Part shown: piece after piece, positions 1 to 7,236 of the stretch
How the letters are laid out: every line of letters begins with the position of its first letter
How positions within the stretch are numbered: position 1 is the first letter of the stretch
NCBI GenBank assembly: GCA_034435375.1
Contig: DAOTXR010000069.1
Coordinates: forward strand, 1 to 64,000
Origin: DAOTXR01 sp034435375
Lineage (GTDB): Bacteria; Chloroflexota; Anaerolineae; Aggregatilineales; UBA3940
Reading direction: 5' to 3'
Length of the DNA stretch: 64,000 nt
Made by a program: the position numbers and the translations under genes
The notes under the pieces: model-generated
Told to the model about the DNA's origin: nothing
The model's input: the letters and a program-made list of their open reading frames with translations, nothing else
The model's database searches: none

Positions 1-538
1 ATTGGATATACCCCCGAAAAAGAAGCTCTTCCCCCAACCCAAGAAAACAAACATAGAAGACAAATGCAGATACGGCATTGCCCACTGTGGCTCTGAAAAC
101 GAGAGCCGCAAAGGCTGTCGGGATTATGACACCGATCAGAACACCATCTCCGTGTGTTGGCTTGTGCTTCAATAACCAGCCAACTGCAACAAGAACGACA
201 ATTTCAACGCCCGCCAAGATGAGCGAGCCACTCCATTGCCTATAGTTGATAAACGCGAAAAGGGTGCTGCCGATAGCCACAGGCACGAATGCAGTTGCCA
301 TCACATCCAGGTGGTATGGGATGTCGCGCAAAGACAGGCCATAAGACGCCAAGTTCCGGCGAGCGATTAACAGCAACAGCAAAGGAAAAGCAATCATCAC
401 AGCGTACTCAACAAAGAAACGATTGGATACTTGCCTTTCCCACCTGCCAATGGGCGACAGGCTTACCAATGCTATAAGCAGCAAGGTAAGGCTGAAAACA
501 ATCAACACTTCAATTACTGCTTTTACCTTCACCTGCAT
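1..538 (-). CDS. CPBP-family intramembrane metalloprotease, 3'-truncated by window edge (integron cassette gene)
   Basis: An open frame of 179 codons runs from an ATG at 538 to the left edge without a stop. The product is strongly hydrophobic with several predicted membrane segments and ends, at the edge, in a GEELLFRGYIQ stretch. This is the EExxxR signature of the CPBP (CAAX protease and bacteriocin-processing) family, whose glutamates and later histidines form the membrane-embedded metal site; the histidine motifs must lie beyond the window. Members act in prenyl-protein processing, bacteriocin immunity or processing. The gene starts 14 bases after the attC-like site in the orientation expected for a second integron cassette. 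Its base composition is visibly more AT-rich than the rest of the window, in keeping with acquired DNA. No good Shine-Dalgarno sequence is seen. Confidence 0.8.
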   Translation of the reverse strand, partial: MQVKVKAVIEVLIVFSLTLLLIALVSLSPIGRWERQVSNRFFVEYAVMIAFPLLLLLIARRNLASYGLSLRDIPYHLDVMATAFVPVAIGSTLFAFINYRQWSGSLILAGVEIVVLVAVGWLLKHKPTHGDGVLIGVIIPTAFAALVFRATVGNAVSAFVFYVCFLGLGEELLFRGYIQ

Positions 539-552
539 TTCGTTATCTGGCG

Positions 553-680
553 GGCTAACGGCACGGCGTGAGCCGCCGGGCGGCTCTGGCGATGAGCCTC
601 CGTGATAGACCTCGGCAGCAGGCCCAGCTAACCTCACAACCGCTCATGATAGCCCGGTCGGCTCCACGCCGAGGTTAGGG
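553..680 (-). repeat. attC-like integron recombination site
   Basis: The ends are GGCTAAC (553-559) and GTTAGGG (674-680), matching the RYYYAAC/GTTRRRY type core boxes imperfectly. Just inside, CACGGCGTGAGCCG pairs with CGGCTCCACGCCGAG (659-673) with one mismatch and a single unpaired base, the extrahelical base typical of attC. Read on the minus strand it begins 32 bases after the stop of the preceding cassette gene and ends 14 bases before the next start. An alternative, shorter pairing CTAACCTC (628-635) with GAGGTTAG (671-678) also exists. The integrase gene nearby supports the reading. Confidence 0.72.
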
Positions 681-712
681 GGCCGCTCTCGTCGTGCTTT
701 TCCCATGCCCTG

Positions 713-1222
713 CTATTCACTGGAATGCGCCCAACCCGCGTAGAAGAACCCGCCCTCCGAATCGATGATCCGCCATTGGTCCCCTACACGCTCCAACTCC
801 AACCGCGTCTGGTTGAAAGACAGGTTCCGGAAGTCGAATCCGCCTCCCAGACACGGGTCGTAGTACTGAACCCGCAGCTCGACCGCGGCGTGGTCACCGG
901 CTGCTTCCACTGACTCGACATACACACAGGGTCGAAGCTCGTAGATGGGCAACAGACTATGCTCTTCAAGATCGCCAAGGAAGCTCTCCATGGTGGTCGG
1001 GTATTGTGGTAGAGCAGGCGAGAGATAGCCGTAGGCGCGCGCGTAGTCTTGTCTGACCAGAGCCATCAGGTAGTTGTAGGCAACAGCCTCCGGGTCGCTT
1101 CCTCGCTGGTAGCCTTTCTGGAAGACCGCAGGGGCGAGGAGTGCTGCGCCCACGATACAGACCACAGCTACCAGCCCGCCAATGACGATGAACAGGAAGA
1201 TGACTCTGCGGCGTGATCCCAT
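713..1222 (-). CDS. Membrane-anchored protein with DUF4878/NTF2-like domain (integron cassette gene)
   Basis: 169 residues. A short basic start (MGSRRR) is followed by one hydrophobic segment at about residues 7-32, so the protein is probably anchored in the membrane with the rest outside. The region DPEAVAYNYLMALVRQDYARAY resembles the start of DUF4878/NTF2-like lipoprotein domains, which are small alpha+beta folds; three cysteines occur in the last two thirds. It lies alone between the putative attI boundary (about 1302) and the attC-like site, so it would be the first cassette of the array, transcribed away from the integrase. Function unknown; the domain resemblance is by eye and modest. 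Confidence 0.7.
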   Translation of the reverse strand: MGSRRRVIFLFIVIGGLVAVVCIVGAALLAPAVFQKGYQRGSDPEAVAYNYLMALVRQDYARAYGYLSPALPQYPTTMESFLGDLEEHSLLPIYELRPCVYVESVEAAGDHAAVELRVQYYDPCLGGGFDFRNLSFNQTRLELERVGDQWRIIDSEGGFFYAGWAHSSE

Positions 1223-1340
1223 TGTAGCACCATTTTCTTGGACGCGGTTGCTCTCTCTACCTGTGCAGTTGCTGCCAAGTGAAGGCCCAGCGGCCCCCCA
1301 ACTATGAATTGGGTTGAGCAGCTCTTCATAACTGCCTATA

Positions 1341-1398
1341 TCTTGCAGTTGTCAGAAACAGGGTTACAATTGTGCACTGCTCCATCTAAACTGCAAGA
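1341..1398. repeat. 10-bp inverted repeat in the attI region
   Basis: TCTTGCAGTT at 1341-1350 and its exact reverse complement AACTGCAAGA at 1389-1398, centred about 83 bases upstream of the integrase start. It could be an integrase-binding or regulator-binding pair; nothing in the sequence decides between them. Confidence 0.4.
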
Positions 1399-1418
1399 AC
1401 CAGGTTTATGTTATCTTA

Positions 1419-1446
1419 GTTATAAGCTTTCTTACACCAAAGTCAA
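1419..1446 (-). promoter_or_regulatory. Putative cassette promoter (Pc) reading leftward
   Basis: On the minus strand TTGACT (1446-1441) and TATAAC (1424-1419) are separated by 16 bases, close to the sigma-70 consensus. It lies just upstream of the integrase start and points into the cassettes, the usual place for an integron Pc promoter. Confidence 0.5.
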
Positions 1447-1452
1447 GTAACC

Positions 1453-2406
1453 ATGGCTAAAAAACTCCTGGATCAACTTCGCGAGACCTTGCGGCTCAAA
1501 CACTATTCCTACCGCACCGAAGAATCTTATGTGGATTGGGTCCGCCGCTACATCCTCTTTCACCATAAACGCCACCCCGCCGAAATGGGAGCTCCTGAAA
1601 TCCGCGCCTTCCTGGCCTACCTCGCCCAAGAAAGAAGTGTCTCTGCCTCCACCCAAAACCAGGCCCTCTCTGCACTCCTGTTCCTCTACCGCGAGGTGCT
1701 TCACCAGGAGATCGAGCCTGTCTTGCTCTCCGGCGCCAAACGCCCCGAACGCATCCCCACCGTCCTCACCCGCGAAGAAGTCCTGCTTACCCTCAATGCC
1801 ATGAACGGCATCTCCAAACTGATGGCGCAATTGCTTTACGGCTCCGGCTTGCGCCTGATGGAGTGCCTTCGTTTGCGGATCAAGGACATCGACTTTGAAT
1901 ATCAGGCAATCACCGTTCGCGATGGCAAAGGCGAAAAGGACCGCATCGTCCCCCTCCCTCGCACTGTCATCCCCGACCTGAAACGCCAGATCGAACGTGT
2001 TCGACTCCTCCATGAAGAGGACCTGGCCGCCGGCTGCGGTGAGGTTTATCTGCCATATGCCCTGGCCACCAAATACCCTCACGCCGCCCGCGAACTGATC
2101 TGGCAATACCTCTTCCCTGCTCCTAGACGCTCATTCGATCCTCGCCATGGCAAGGAACGCCGCCATCACCTCGACCCCTCCGGTGTGCAGCGCGCCGTCA
2201 AAGTAGCCGCCCGTAGAGCCGGGATTCAGAAGCGGGTCACCCCGCATACCTTCCGCCATTCCTTTGCCACCCATCTTCTGGAAAGCGGCTACGATATCCG
2301 CACCGTGCAGGAACTGTTGGGGCACAAGGACGTGCGCACCACGATGATCTACACCCACGTCCTCCAGCGCAGCGGCCTGGCCGTTCGCAGCCCGCTCGAC
2401 TTTTGA
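1453..2406 (+). CDS. intI: Integron integrase (IntI-type tyrosine recombinase)
   Basis: 317 residues, the usual IntI length. The N-terminal SAM-like core-binding domain (about 1-95) begins [20 protein letters not shown], much like class 1 IntI. The catalytic domain shows R134 ([10 protein letters not shown]), HTFRH with H265 and R268, H291 (LLGHKD) and the nucleophile Y300 (TMIYTHV). Between the catalytic boxes, about residues 192-240, is an insertion with KYPHAARE and RRHH motifs. This insertion separates integron integrases from XerC/XerD and is needed for attC recognition. It is transcribed divergently from the cassettes, the normal integron layout. The start at 1453 lacks a clear Shine-Dalgarno. 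The gene appears intact. Confidence 0.92.
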   Translation: MAKKLLDQLRETLRLKHYSYRTEESYVDWVRRYILFHHKRHPAEMGAPEIRAFLAYLAQERSVSASTQNQALSALLFLYREVLHQEIEPVLLSGAKRPERIPTVLTREEVLLTLNAMNGISKLMAQLLYGSGLRLMECLRLRIKDIDFEYQAITVRDGKGEKDRIVPLPRTVIPDLKRQIERVRLLHEEDLAAGCGEVYLPYALATKYPHAARELIWQYLFPAPRRSFDPRHGKERRHHLDPSGVQRAVKVAARRAGIQKRVTPHTFRHSFATHLLESGYDIRTVQELLGHKDVRTTMIYTHVLQRSGLAVRSPLDF

Positions 2407-2574
2407 GCACCCAGGCTCTCCTGAAACGAGAAACTGGGACCTCATCCAAACATGCCCTGGCGACAGCGGCGGTTCACCGGGGCAACTCCAGACATGTTGA
2501 GGGGTTTCAATGTAGGAGGTAACATAGAGACCGCCTCATTGGTATGCCGCCAGCTGGAGACAGGGAGTTGTCAC

Positions 2575-3777
2575 ATGAACGTAGTAGAACAGGCAAGGGC
2601 CGACATCTTCGAGAAGACAAAGGCATTCACCCGCGCCCGAGAAGCTCAGGCAATGGGATTCTACCCGTTCTTCATCCCCTTCGAAGATTCCGAGGGAACG
2701 GTCGTCCGCTTCCAGGGCCGCGAGATCATCATGATCGGCTCTAACAACTATCTCGGCCTGACGACCCACCCTCGGGTGCGGGAGGCCGCCCTAGAGGCTA
2801 TACGCAGATATGGGACTAGCTGTACCGGTTCGCGTTTCATGAATGGCACGCTTCAACTGCACCGAGAATTGGAGGACCGTCTGGCAGCTTTCGTCGGCAA
2901 AGAGGCCTGTCTGGTCTTCAGCACCGGTTACCAGACCAACCTGGGCACCATCTCAGCCATTGTGGGGCGTGGGGACTTCGTCATCACCGACAAAGAGGAC
3001 CATGCCAGCATTGTCGATGGCTGCCAACTGTCCATTGGTGAAATGAAACGCTTCAAGCACAGCGACATGGACGATCTGGATCGGGTGCTCAGCCGACTGC
3101 CTGCCAGCGCCGGGAAGTTGGTCATCGTCGATGGGGTGTACAGCATGGGTGGAGACATCGCCCCCCTGCCCGACCTGATCGCTTTATGCAAGAAGCATGG
3201 CGCACGCCTGATGGTCGACGATGCACACAGCATGGGGGTGCTGGCCCAGGGGCGGGGCACCTCAGCCCACTTCGGCGTCACCGACGAGGTGGACCTGATC
3301 ACGGGCACGTTCAGCAAGTCGTTTGCCTCCATCGGTGGATTTACCGCCGGGGATGAAAGCGTGTTGCACTACATCCAGCACCACGCCCGCTCACTGATCT
3401 TCAGCGCCAGCCTGCCTGCACCCAACGTGGCGGCGGTTCTGGCTGCACTCGACATCATCGAGAACGAACCAGATTACGTTCAGCGCGTATGGGATAACAC
3501 AGCTTACATGAAGAAGGGCCTTATGTCACTCGGCTTTGACATTGGCCATAGCGAGACGCCCATCATTCCTATCATTGTACGTGACGAAATGCGCACCATC
3601 TTCTTCTGGAAAGGGCTGTTTGAGGCCGGGCTGTTCACCAATCCCGTCATCCCTCCTGCCGTTCCGCCGAACATGGCTCTCCTACGCACCAGCTACATGG
3701 CAACCCATACTACCGACCAACTCGACCGCGCTCTGGAAATCCTAGACAAAGTGGGGCATCAGTTCGGAGTTATCTGA
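2575..3777 (+). CDS. Serine palmitoyltransferase-type alpha-oxoamine synthase (PLP-dependent)
   Basis: 400 residues from ATG 2575, which has GGGAG eight bases upstream; an in-frame ATG at 2452 would add an unrelated 41-residue leader. It belongs to fold type I PLP enzymes that join an amino acid to an acyl-CoA with loss of CO2 (BioF, Kbl, HemA, SPT). Visible features: NNYLGLTTHP, GTSCTGSRFMNGT, the DDAHSMGVL aspartate and TGTFSKSFASIGG with the PLP lysine at about 248. The wording SNNYLGL/GSRFMNGT/HASIVDGC is closest to bacterial serine palmitoyltransferases, the first enzyme of sphingolipid synthesis, but Kbl or BioF-like activity cannot be excluded. A strong terminator follows. Confidence 0.85.
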   Translation: MNVVEQARADIFEKTKAFTRAREAQAMGFYPFFIPFEDSEGTVVRFQGREIIMIGSNNYLGLTTHPRVREAALEAIRRYGTSCTGSRFMNGTLQLHRELEDRLAAFVGKEACLVFSTGYQTNLGTISAIVGRGDFVITDKEDHASIVDGCQLSIGEMKRFKHSDMDDLDRVLSRLPASAGKLVIVDGVYSMGGDIAPLPDLIALCKKHGARLMVDDAHSMGVLAQGRGTSAHFGVTDEVDLITGTFSKSFASIGGFTAGDESVLHYIQHHARSLIFSASLPAPNVAAVLAALDIIENEPDYVQRVWDNTAYMKKGLMSLGFDIGHSETPIIPIIVRDEMRTIFFWKGLFEAGLFTNPVIPPAVPPNMALLRTSYMATHTTDQLDRALEILDKVGHQFGVI

Positions 3778-3796
3778 GCCTGCCATCCTCACAACG

Positions 3797-3828
3797 AGAG
3801 CACAGAGAGGTTCTCTCTGTGCTCTTTT
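3797..3828 (+). terminator. Rho-independent terminator after the SPT-type synthase
   Basis: GAGCACAGAGAG (3798-3809) and CTCTCTGTGCTC (3813-3824) form a perfect 12-bp stem, extended by one A-T pair, with a 3-base loop and a TTTT run (3825-3828). It starts 20 bases after the stop codon. Confidence 0.85.
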
Positions 3829-3844
3829 CGGTGGCTCATCAGGG

Positions 3845-4750
3845 CTAAACGTTCTTTCGCCTCAGCAGGCTGGTTACCGAACGCCACAGCCGTGTGAGAA
3901 GTTTAGACGGTGCGGGCGCACCCACCTCATCGGCAGCCTTCGCCACGCTCGCAATCCCGTAGGCTCGAAGCTCCTGGCTGTGTTGCCATACCCAGATGAA
4001 CAGATCGGCCTCAGTCCGGTTGGGGAAGCGTCCCAACACGCCCCGCTCTCGGATAATCTGGACAGCAGGGGTGTAGATCATGTCGTACCATGCCTTTACG
4101 GCTTCCTCGTAGCTGAAGGGCATTTCGTCGATCTGCTCCAGCGCCTGACGGTAGCCCTCAATCTGACATTCAAGCTCGCGATAGTGCCCTGGTGTTGTGA
4201 ACACGATGTTCTGGTCTGGATACAGCCTATCAAGGTGGGTGCATTCAAGGAAATCTGCACGTTCGGCTTTGATGATCAACTCATCCAGGTCAGCATCGGC
4301 GCTCAAGCCAAACGGTGTCACGAACTCCCATACGTGGGCTTGGATCGTTTTTATGTTGGCCTGCCTGGCAATGGAGACACGGTGATTGCCATCCAACACG
4401 AAATAAGCCTCGCCGACCTGATAAACCTCGATCGGCGGCACACCCTGGGACAGCGCTACGCGGCTAACACGCTCCCAACGCTCGCGCATCTGGTCATAGC
4501 GCGGCAGAAACGTGCTGGTAAAGTCACGGTAACGCCCCACGCTTCCGCGAATACGGTCTAGCTCTATGTCCTGTATGCCACGATAGTTTTTCTGCATCAG
4601 ACGCAGGCGGTTCTTGACCTCATCAAACGAAAGCAGGCCAGTGGGCCGTCGTGAGAACACAGACATCACTTCCTGAATGACGGCTTCCTGTCGCGCCTGG
4701 GCCCAGTTCCGCCGGGCTTCAGACATTAAGAGTGCGTTGTTCTCTTCCAT
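3845..4750 (-). CDS. ParB/DUF4032-like protein of unknown role
   Basis: 301 residues, apparently cytosolic. A central part (about residues 85-140) reads FVLDGNHRVSIARQ followed by AHVWEF, the GxHR-type motif seen in ParB/Srx-like nucleotide-binding or nuclease folds. The C-terminal part FPNRTEADLFIWVWQH resembles the end of DUF4032 proteins. This combination is found in proteins of unknown function in Actinobacteria and Chloroflexota. The C-terminus is basic (LLRRKNV). It lies downstream of inositol-phosphate synthase on the same strand with a 145-base gap containing a GGGGGC/GCCCCC stem (4769-4786). I cannot assign an activity. Confidence 0.6.
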   Translation of the reverse strand: MEENNALLMSEARRNWAQARQEAVIQEVMSVFSRRPTGLLSFDEVKNRLRLMQKNYRGIQDIELDRIRGSVGRYRDFTSTFLPRYDQMRERWERVSRVALSQGVPPIEVYQVGEAYFVLDGNHRVSIARQANIKTIQAHVWEFVTPFGLSADADLDELIIKAERADFLECTHLDRLYPDQNIVFTTPGHYRELECQIEGYRQALEQIDEMPFSYEEAVKAWYDMIYTPAVQIIRERGVLGRFPNRTEADLFIWVWQHSQELRAYGIASVAKAADEVGAPAPSKLLTRLWRSVTSLLRRKNV

Positions 4751-4895
4751 GTCGAGTCTCTCTAACCGGGGGCTATCTCGCCCCCAACTCTGATACCTCC
4801 AGTCTCACTGACTCCGTCAGGCCCGGCGTCACTTGGTGAAGGGGCTTATCTGCCTGCATGGAATAGATTCCCCCACGGTTGTCGATGATCCATGC

Positions 4896-5975
4896 CTACT
4901 CGCTCTCACCCCGGATGAAGGCTTCGGTTTTCTCACGGGCGATGTTATCTGGGAACTGTACCGGCGGTGACTTCATAAAGTAGCTGCTGGGGCCAATCAA
5001 TGCCCCGCTGAGTCCGCGGTCTAGCGCCAGCTTGGCGCAGCGCACTGCATCGATGACCACTCCTGCTGAGTTGGGGCTATCCCACACTTCCAGCTTCAGC
5101 TCGATGTTGAGCGGCACATCGCCAAAGCTGCGGCCCTCCAGCCGAATGTAGGCCCATTTGCGGTCGGTCAACCAGGGCACATAGTCGCTGGGGCCAATAT
5201 AGACATCCTCAGGCGCGAGCTGCTCGCCCAGCAGCGAGGTCACGGAGCGTGTCTTGCTGATCTTCTTGCTCTCCAGCCGCTCACGCTCCAGCATGTTGTA
5301 GAAATCCATGTTGCCACCGACATTGAGCTGGCTGGTGCGCTCCAGCCGCACCCCACGATCCTCGAACAGGCGGGCCAGCACGCGGTGCACAATCGTTGCC
5401 CCCACCTGGCTCTTGATGTCGTCGCCGATCACGGGCACGCCGCGCTCGACAAAGCGTTGCTGCCAGTACTCCTCGCGGGCGATGAACACGGGGATGCAGT
5501 TGACGAACGCGCAACGAGCGTTCAACACCTGCTCGATGTACCACTTGGTGGCCTGCTCACTGCCAACCGGCAGATAATTCACGACCACATCGGTCCCAGT
5601 ATCTCTGAGGATCTGCTCAATGTTGGCCGTCTTGCCGGGCGCCTTTTTGATCTTCTGTTGGAGATATTTCCCCAGGCTGTCGTGAGTCATGCCACGCTGA
5701 ACCGGGACATTCAGAAATGGCACGTCAGCGAACTTGACGGTATTGTTCTGGCCAGCCCAGATAGCTTCCGAGAGATCCTTCCCGACCTTTTCGACATCGA
5801 TGTCGAATGCAGCACTGAACTCGATATCGCTGATATGGTAGCCGCCCAGATTGACGTGCATCAGGCCAGGGACACGCTCGTCCTCGTGAGCGTTGCGATA
5901 ATACTCCACCCCCTGTACTAGTGACGAGGCGCAGTTGCCAACCCCGATAATAGCAACGCGTACTTTGCTGCCCAA
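4896..5975 (-). CDS. myo-Inositol-1-phosphate synthase
   Basis: 359 residues from a TTG at 5975. AGGAGGAG lies at 5988-5981, five bases away, and the resulting start [21 protein letters not shown] matches the family; an upstream GTG at 6002 would put the start ahead of this ribosome binding site. The enzyme converts glucose 6-phosphate to 1L-myo-inositol 1-phosphate using bound NAD. Seen here: the Rossmann motif GVGNCASS at the N-terminus, [29 protein letters not shown] and the [11 protein letters not shown] block. It is the short bacterial/archaeal type. Product uses include inositol phospholipids, inositol sphingolipids or compatible solutes; the SPT-type gene nearby makes a lipid role attractive but unproven. 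Confidence 0.93.
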   Translation of the reverse strand: MGSKVRVAIIGVGNCASSLVQGVEYYRNAHEDERVPGLMHVNLGGYHISDIEFSAAFDIDVEKVGKDLSEAIWAGQNNTVKFADVPFLNVPVQRGMTHDSLGKYLQQKIKKAPGKTANIEQILRDTGTDVVVNYLPVGSEQATKWYIEQVLNARCAFVNCIPVFIAREEYWQQRFVERGVPVIGDDIKSQVGATIVHRVLARLFEDRGVRLERTSQLNVGGNMDFYNMLERERLESKKISKTRSVTSLLGEQLAPEDVYIGPSDYVPWLTDRKWAYIRLEGRSFGDVPLNIELKLEVWDSPNSAGVVIDAVRCAKLALDRGLSGALIGPSSYFMKSPPVQFPDNIAREKTEAFIRGESE

Positions 5976-6159
5976 GTGATCTCCTCCTGTATGATATTTC
6001 ACTGTTTGAAGGCTTGCCTGTAAACAACATTGCCGCCCGGCGAGATGCCGGACAGCGATTCTGCGCGTCGAGACGAAGGCATTTGCAGCCGATTCTGTAC
6101 AGAATGTGGACTGAGAACCGGGCCTGCCCAGTGACTACAATGGCTGTGACCTCACACCG

Positions 6160-6408
6160 CTAGCTGATCCAATCCCGGTGAAGCGGGTCCCAGCTGCGAT
6201 GGGCATAGACCCGGTGGCACTCACGGCAGATCAACGCCGAATCCAACTCGCGCGTCGGTGTGCGCCAGCGCCAGCGCACCCGGACCAGATGGTGTCGGCA
6301 AGCCGGGCGCTGGCAAAGGGGGCAGGTCTGCCCCTCGGAAAGCCCTGTCGAGCCTAAATGATGCGCCTCGGCCGGGTTTTGTTCGCAGATGTAGCAGCGG
6401 GTCACGGA
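6160..6408 (-). CDS. Small Cys/His-rich zinc-ribbon-like protein
   Basis: 82 residues from ATG 6408; an in-frame GTG at 6552 would add 48 residues that look non-coding. The protein has three Cys-rich clusters, CYICEQN, CPLCQRPACRHH and CRECHRVY, plus several histidines. This suggests two or more structural zinc sites, as in B-box, HNH-like or zinc-ribbon proteins. No catalytic motif is certain, and no ribosome binding site stands out. Function unknown. It is a single gene between inositol-phosphate synthase and the divergent Rrf2 gene. Confidence 0.5.
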   Translation of the reverse strand, partial: SVTRCYICEQNPAEAHHLGSTGLSEGQTCPLCQRPACRHHLVRVRWRWRTPTRELDSALICRECHRVYAHRSWDPLHRDWIS

Positions 6409-6781
6409 CATATCGATACGCTTGCCGGTTTTGATCTGGGTGGACCAAAAGCTGGCCAGATCAGTTGGATTATACCAATGGTAGATCGTTTCTAAAAGGA
6501 GAGCAGCGCTGGGTGAATCATTAGGATTCCAGGCGTGTATGCAGTGTATCACGTGCAGCGGGTGATTTACGTCACTTGTGGACCTTAAAAGCCTGATTTA
6601 CGCTAAAGTTGTATCCTGACATTTAAGATGTTTAGTGCCTAATTTCCGGTCGTCGCATCCCAGGACATCGCGGATACAACCCACTGTCTCGCCAGAAGGC
6701 TTTTAAGAACCCCCTTCTGATGAGACCACAGGTTTGACCGAAGACCTCTTCGGTCAAGCACTTAGACAGTGAGGTACTTAG
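6409..6781. other. Intergenic region between the zinc-ribbon gene and the Rrf2 gene
   Basis: About 370 bases without a convincing gene. It holds the perfect 24-bp palindrome described separately and a direct repeat ACTTAG flanking the ribosome binding site of the Rrf2 gene. No RNA gene was recognised. Confidence 0.5.
6734..6757. promoter_or_regulatory. Perfect 24-bp palindrome upstream of the Rrf2 regulator (putative operator)
   Basis: TTGACCGAAGA (6734-6744) and TCTTCGGTCAA (6747-6757) are exact inverted copies around a 2-base centre. It lies 24 bases before the Rrf2 start codon. Rrf2 proteins are dimers that bind inverted repeats, often in their own promoter, so it is a good candidate autoregulatory site. 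Confidence 0.55.
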
Positions 6782-7213
6782 ATGTTGGAAATCACACGAC
6801 AAGCCGACTATGCACTCCGCGCCAGCGTCGAAGTGGCTCGTCTGGCCGAAGGCGAGCGTGCGCCGACAGCGGTAATCGCTACCCGCCAGCAAATCCCTCT
6901 TCCCTTTCTGGCCAAGATCGTCTCTCAGTTGGTGGTCCGAGGCGTTCTAGAAGCCACGCGCGGCGCAAGCGGTGGCGTCAGCTTAGCACGCCCAGCCTCC
7001 GAGGTATCCATGCTGGAGATCATCGAGGCTATCGATGGTCCGATCATGCTGAACCGCTGTACTCGTGATTCCTCCGTGTGTGAACTGTCCTCTAGCTGTC
7101 CATTCTGTGAGATCTTCACCGATGCCCAGCAACAGCTCATGAACCGATTGGGGGCGATCACGCTGGCCGATCTGGTAGCCCGCGTCGAGCAGATCGAGGA
7201 TGCAGCGCATTAG
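6782..7213 (+). CDS. Rrf2-family transcriptional regulator, probably iron-sulfur binding
   Basis: 143 residues. The N-terminal winged helix starts MLEITRQADYALRA and includes the recognition part IPLPFLAKIVSQL and GGVSLARP typical of Rrf2/IscR/NsrR. The C-terminal part carries C93, C100, C106 and C109, spaced like the cluster-ligating cysteines of IscR and NsrR, so a [2Fe-2S] or [4Fe-4S] cluster sensing redox state, nitric oxide or cluster supply is likely. GAGG lies upstream of the ATG. The neighbours are not Fe-S assembly genes, so the target is unknown; the palindrome at 6734-6757 suggests self-regulation. Confidence 0.88.
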   Translation: MLEITRQADYALRASVEVARLAEGERAPTAVIATRQQIPLPFLAKIVSQLVVRGVLEATRGASGGVSLARPASEVSMLEIIEAIDGPIMLNRCTRDSSVCELSSSCPFCEIFTDAQQQLMNRLGAITLADLVARVEQIEDAAH

Positions 7214-7236
7214 CAACCTCTGGATTCTGCCTTAAT

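Larger units (their letters stand above)
1303..1452 (-). other. Putative attI region of the integron
   Basis: This stretch lies between the first cassette boundary (minus-strand GTTGGGG at 1302-1296) and the integrase start. The cassette's first bases on the minus strand, GTTGGGGGGCCGCT (1302-1289), are complementary except for one base to the bases before and in the attC R'' box (AGCGGCCCCCTAAC, 687-674). That is what a cassette that was once a circle should show. An inverted repeat TCTTGCAGTT/AACTGCAAGA (1341-1350 and 1389-1398) lies inside and could be an integrase or regulator site. Confidence 0.5.

Noticed and set aside
1432..2106. A 224-residue open frame on the minus strand opposite the integrase
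   Set aside because: It lies wholly opposite intI, whose plus-strand product has all catalytic motifs; the minus-strand product is glycine-rich with no domain.
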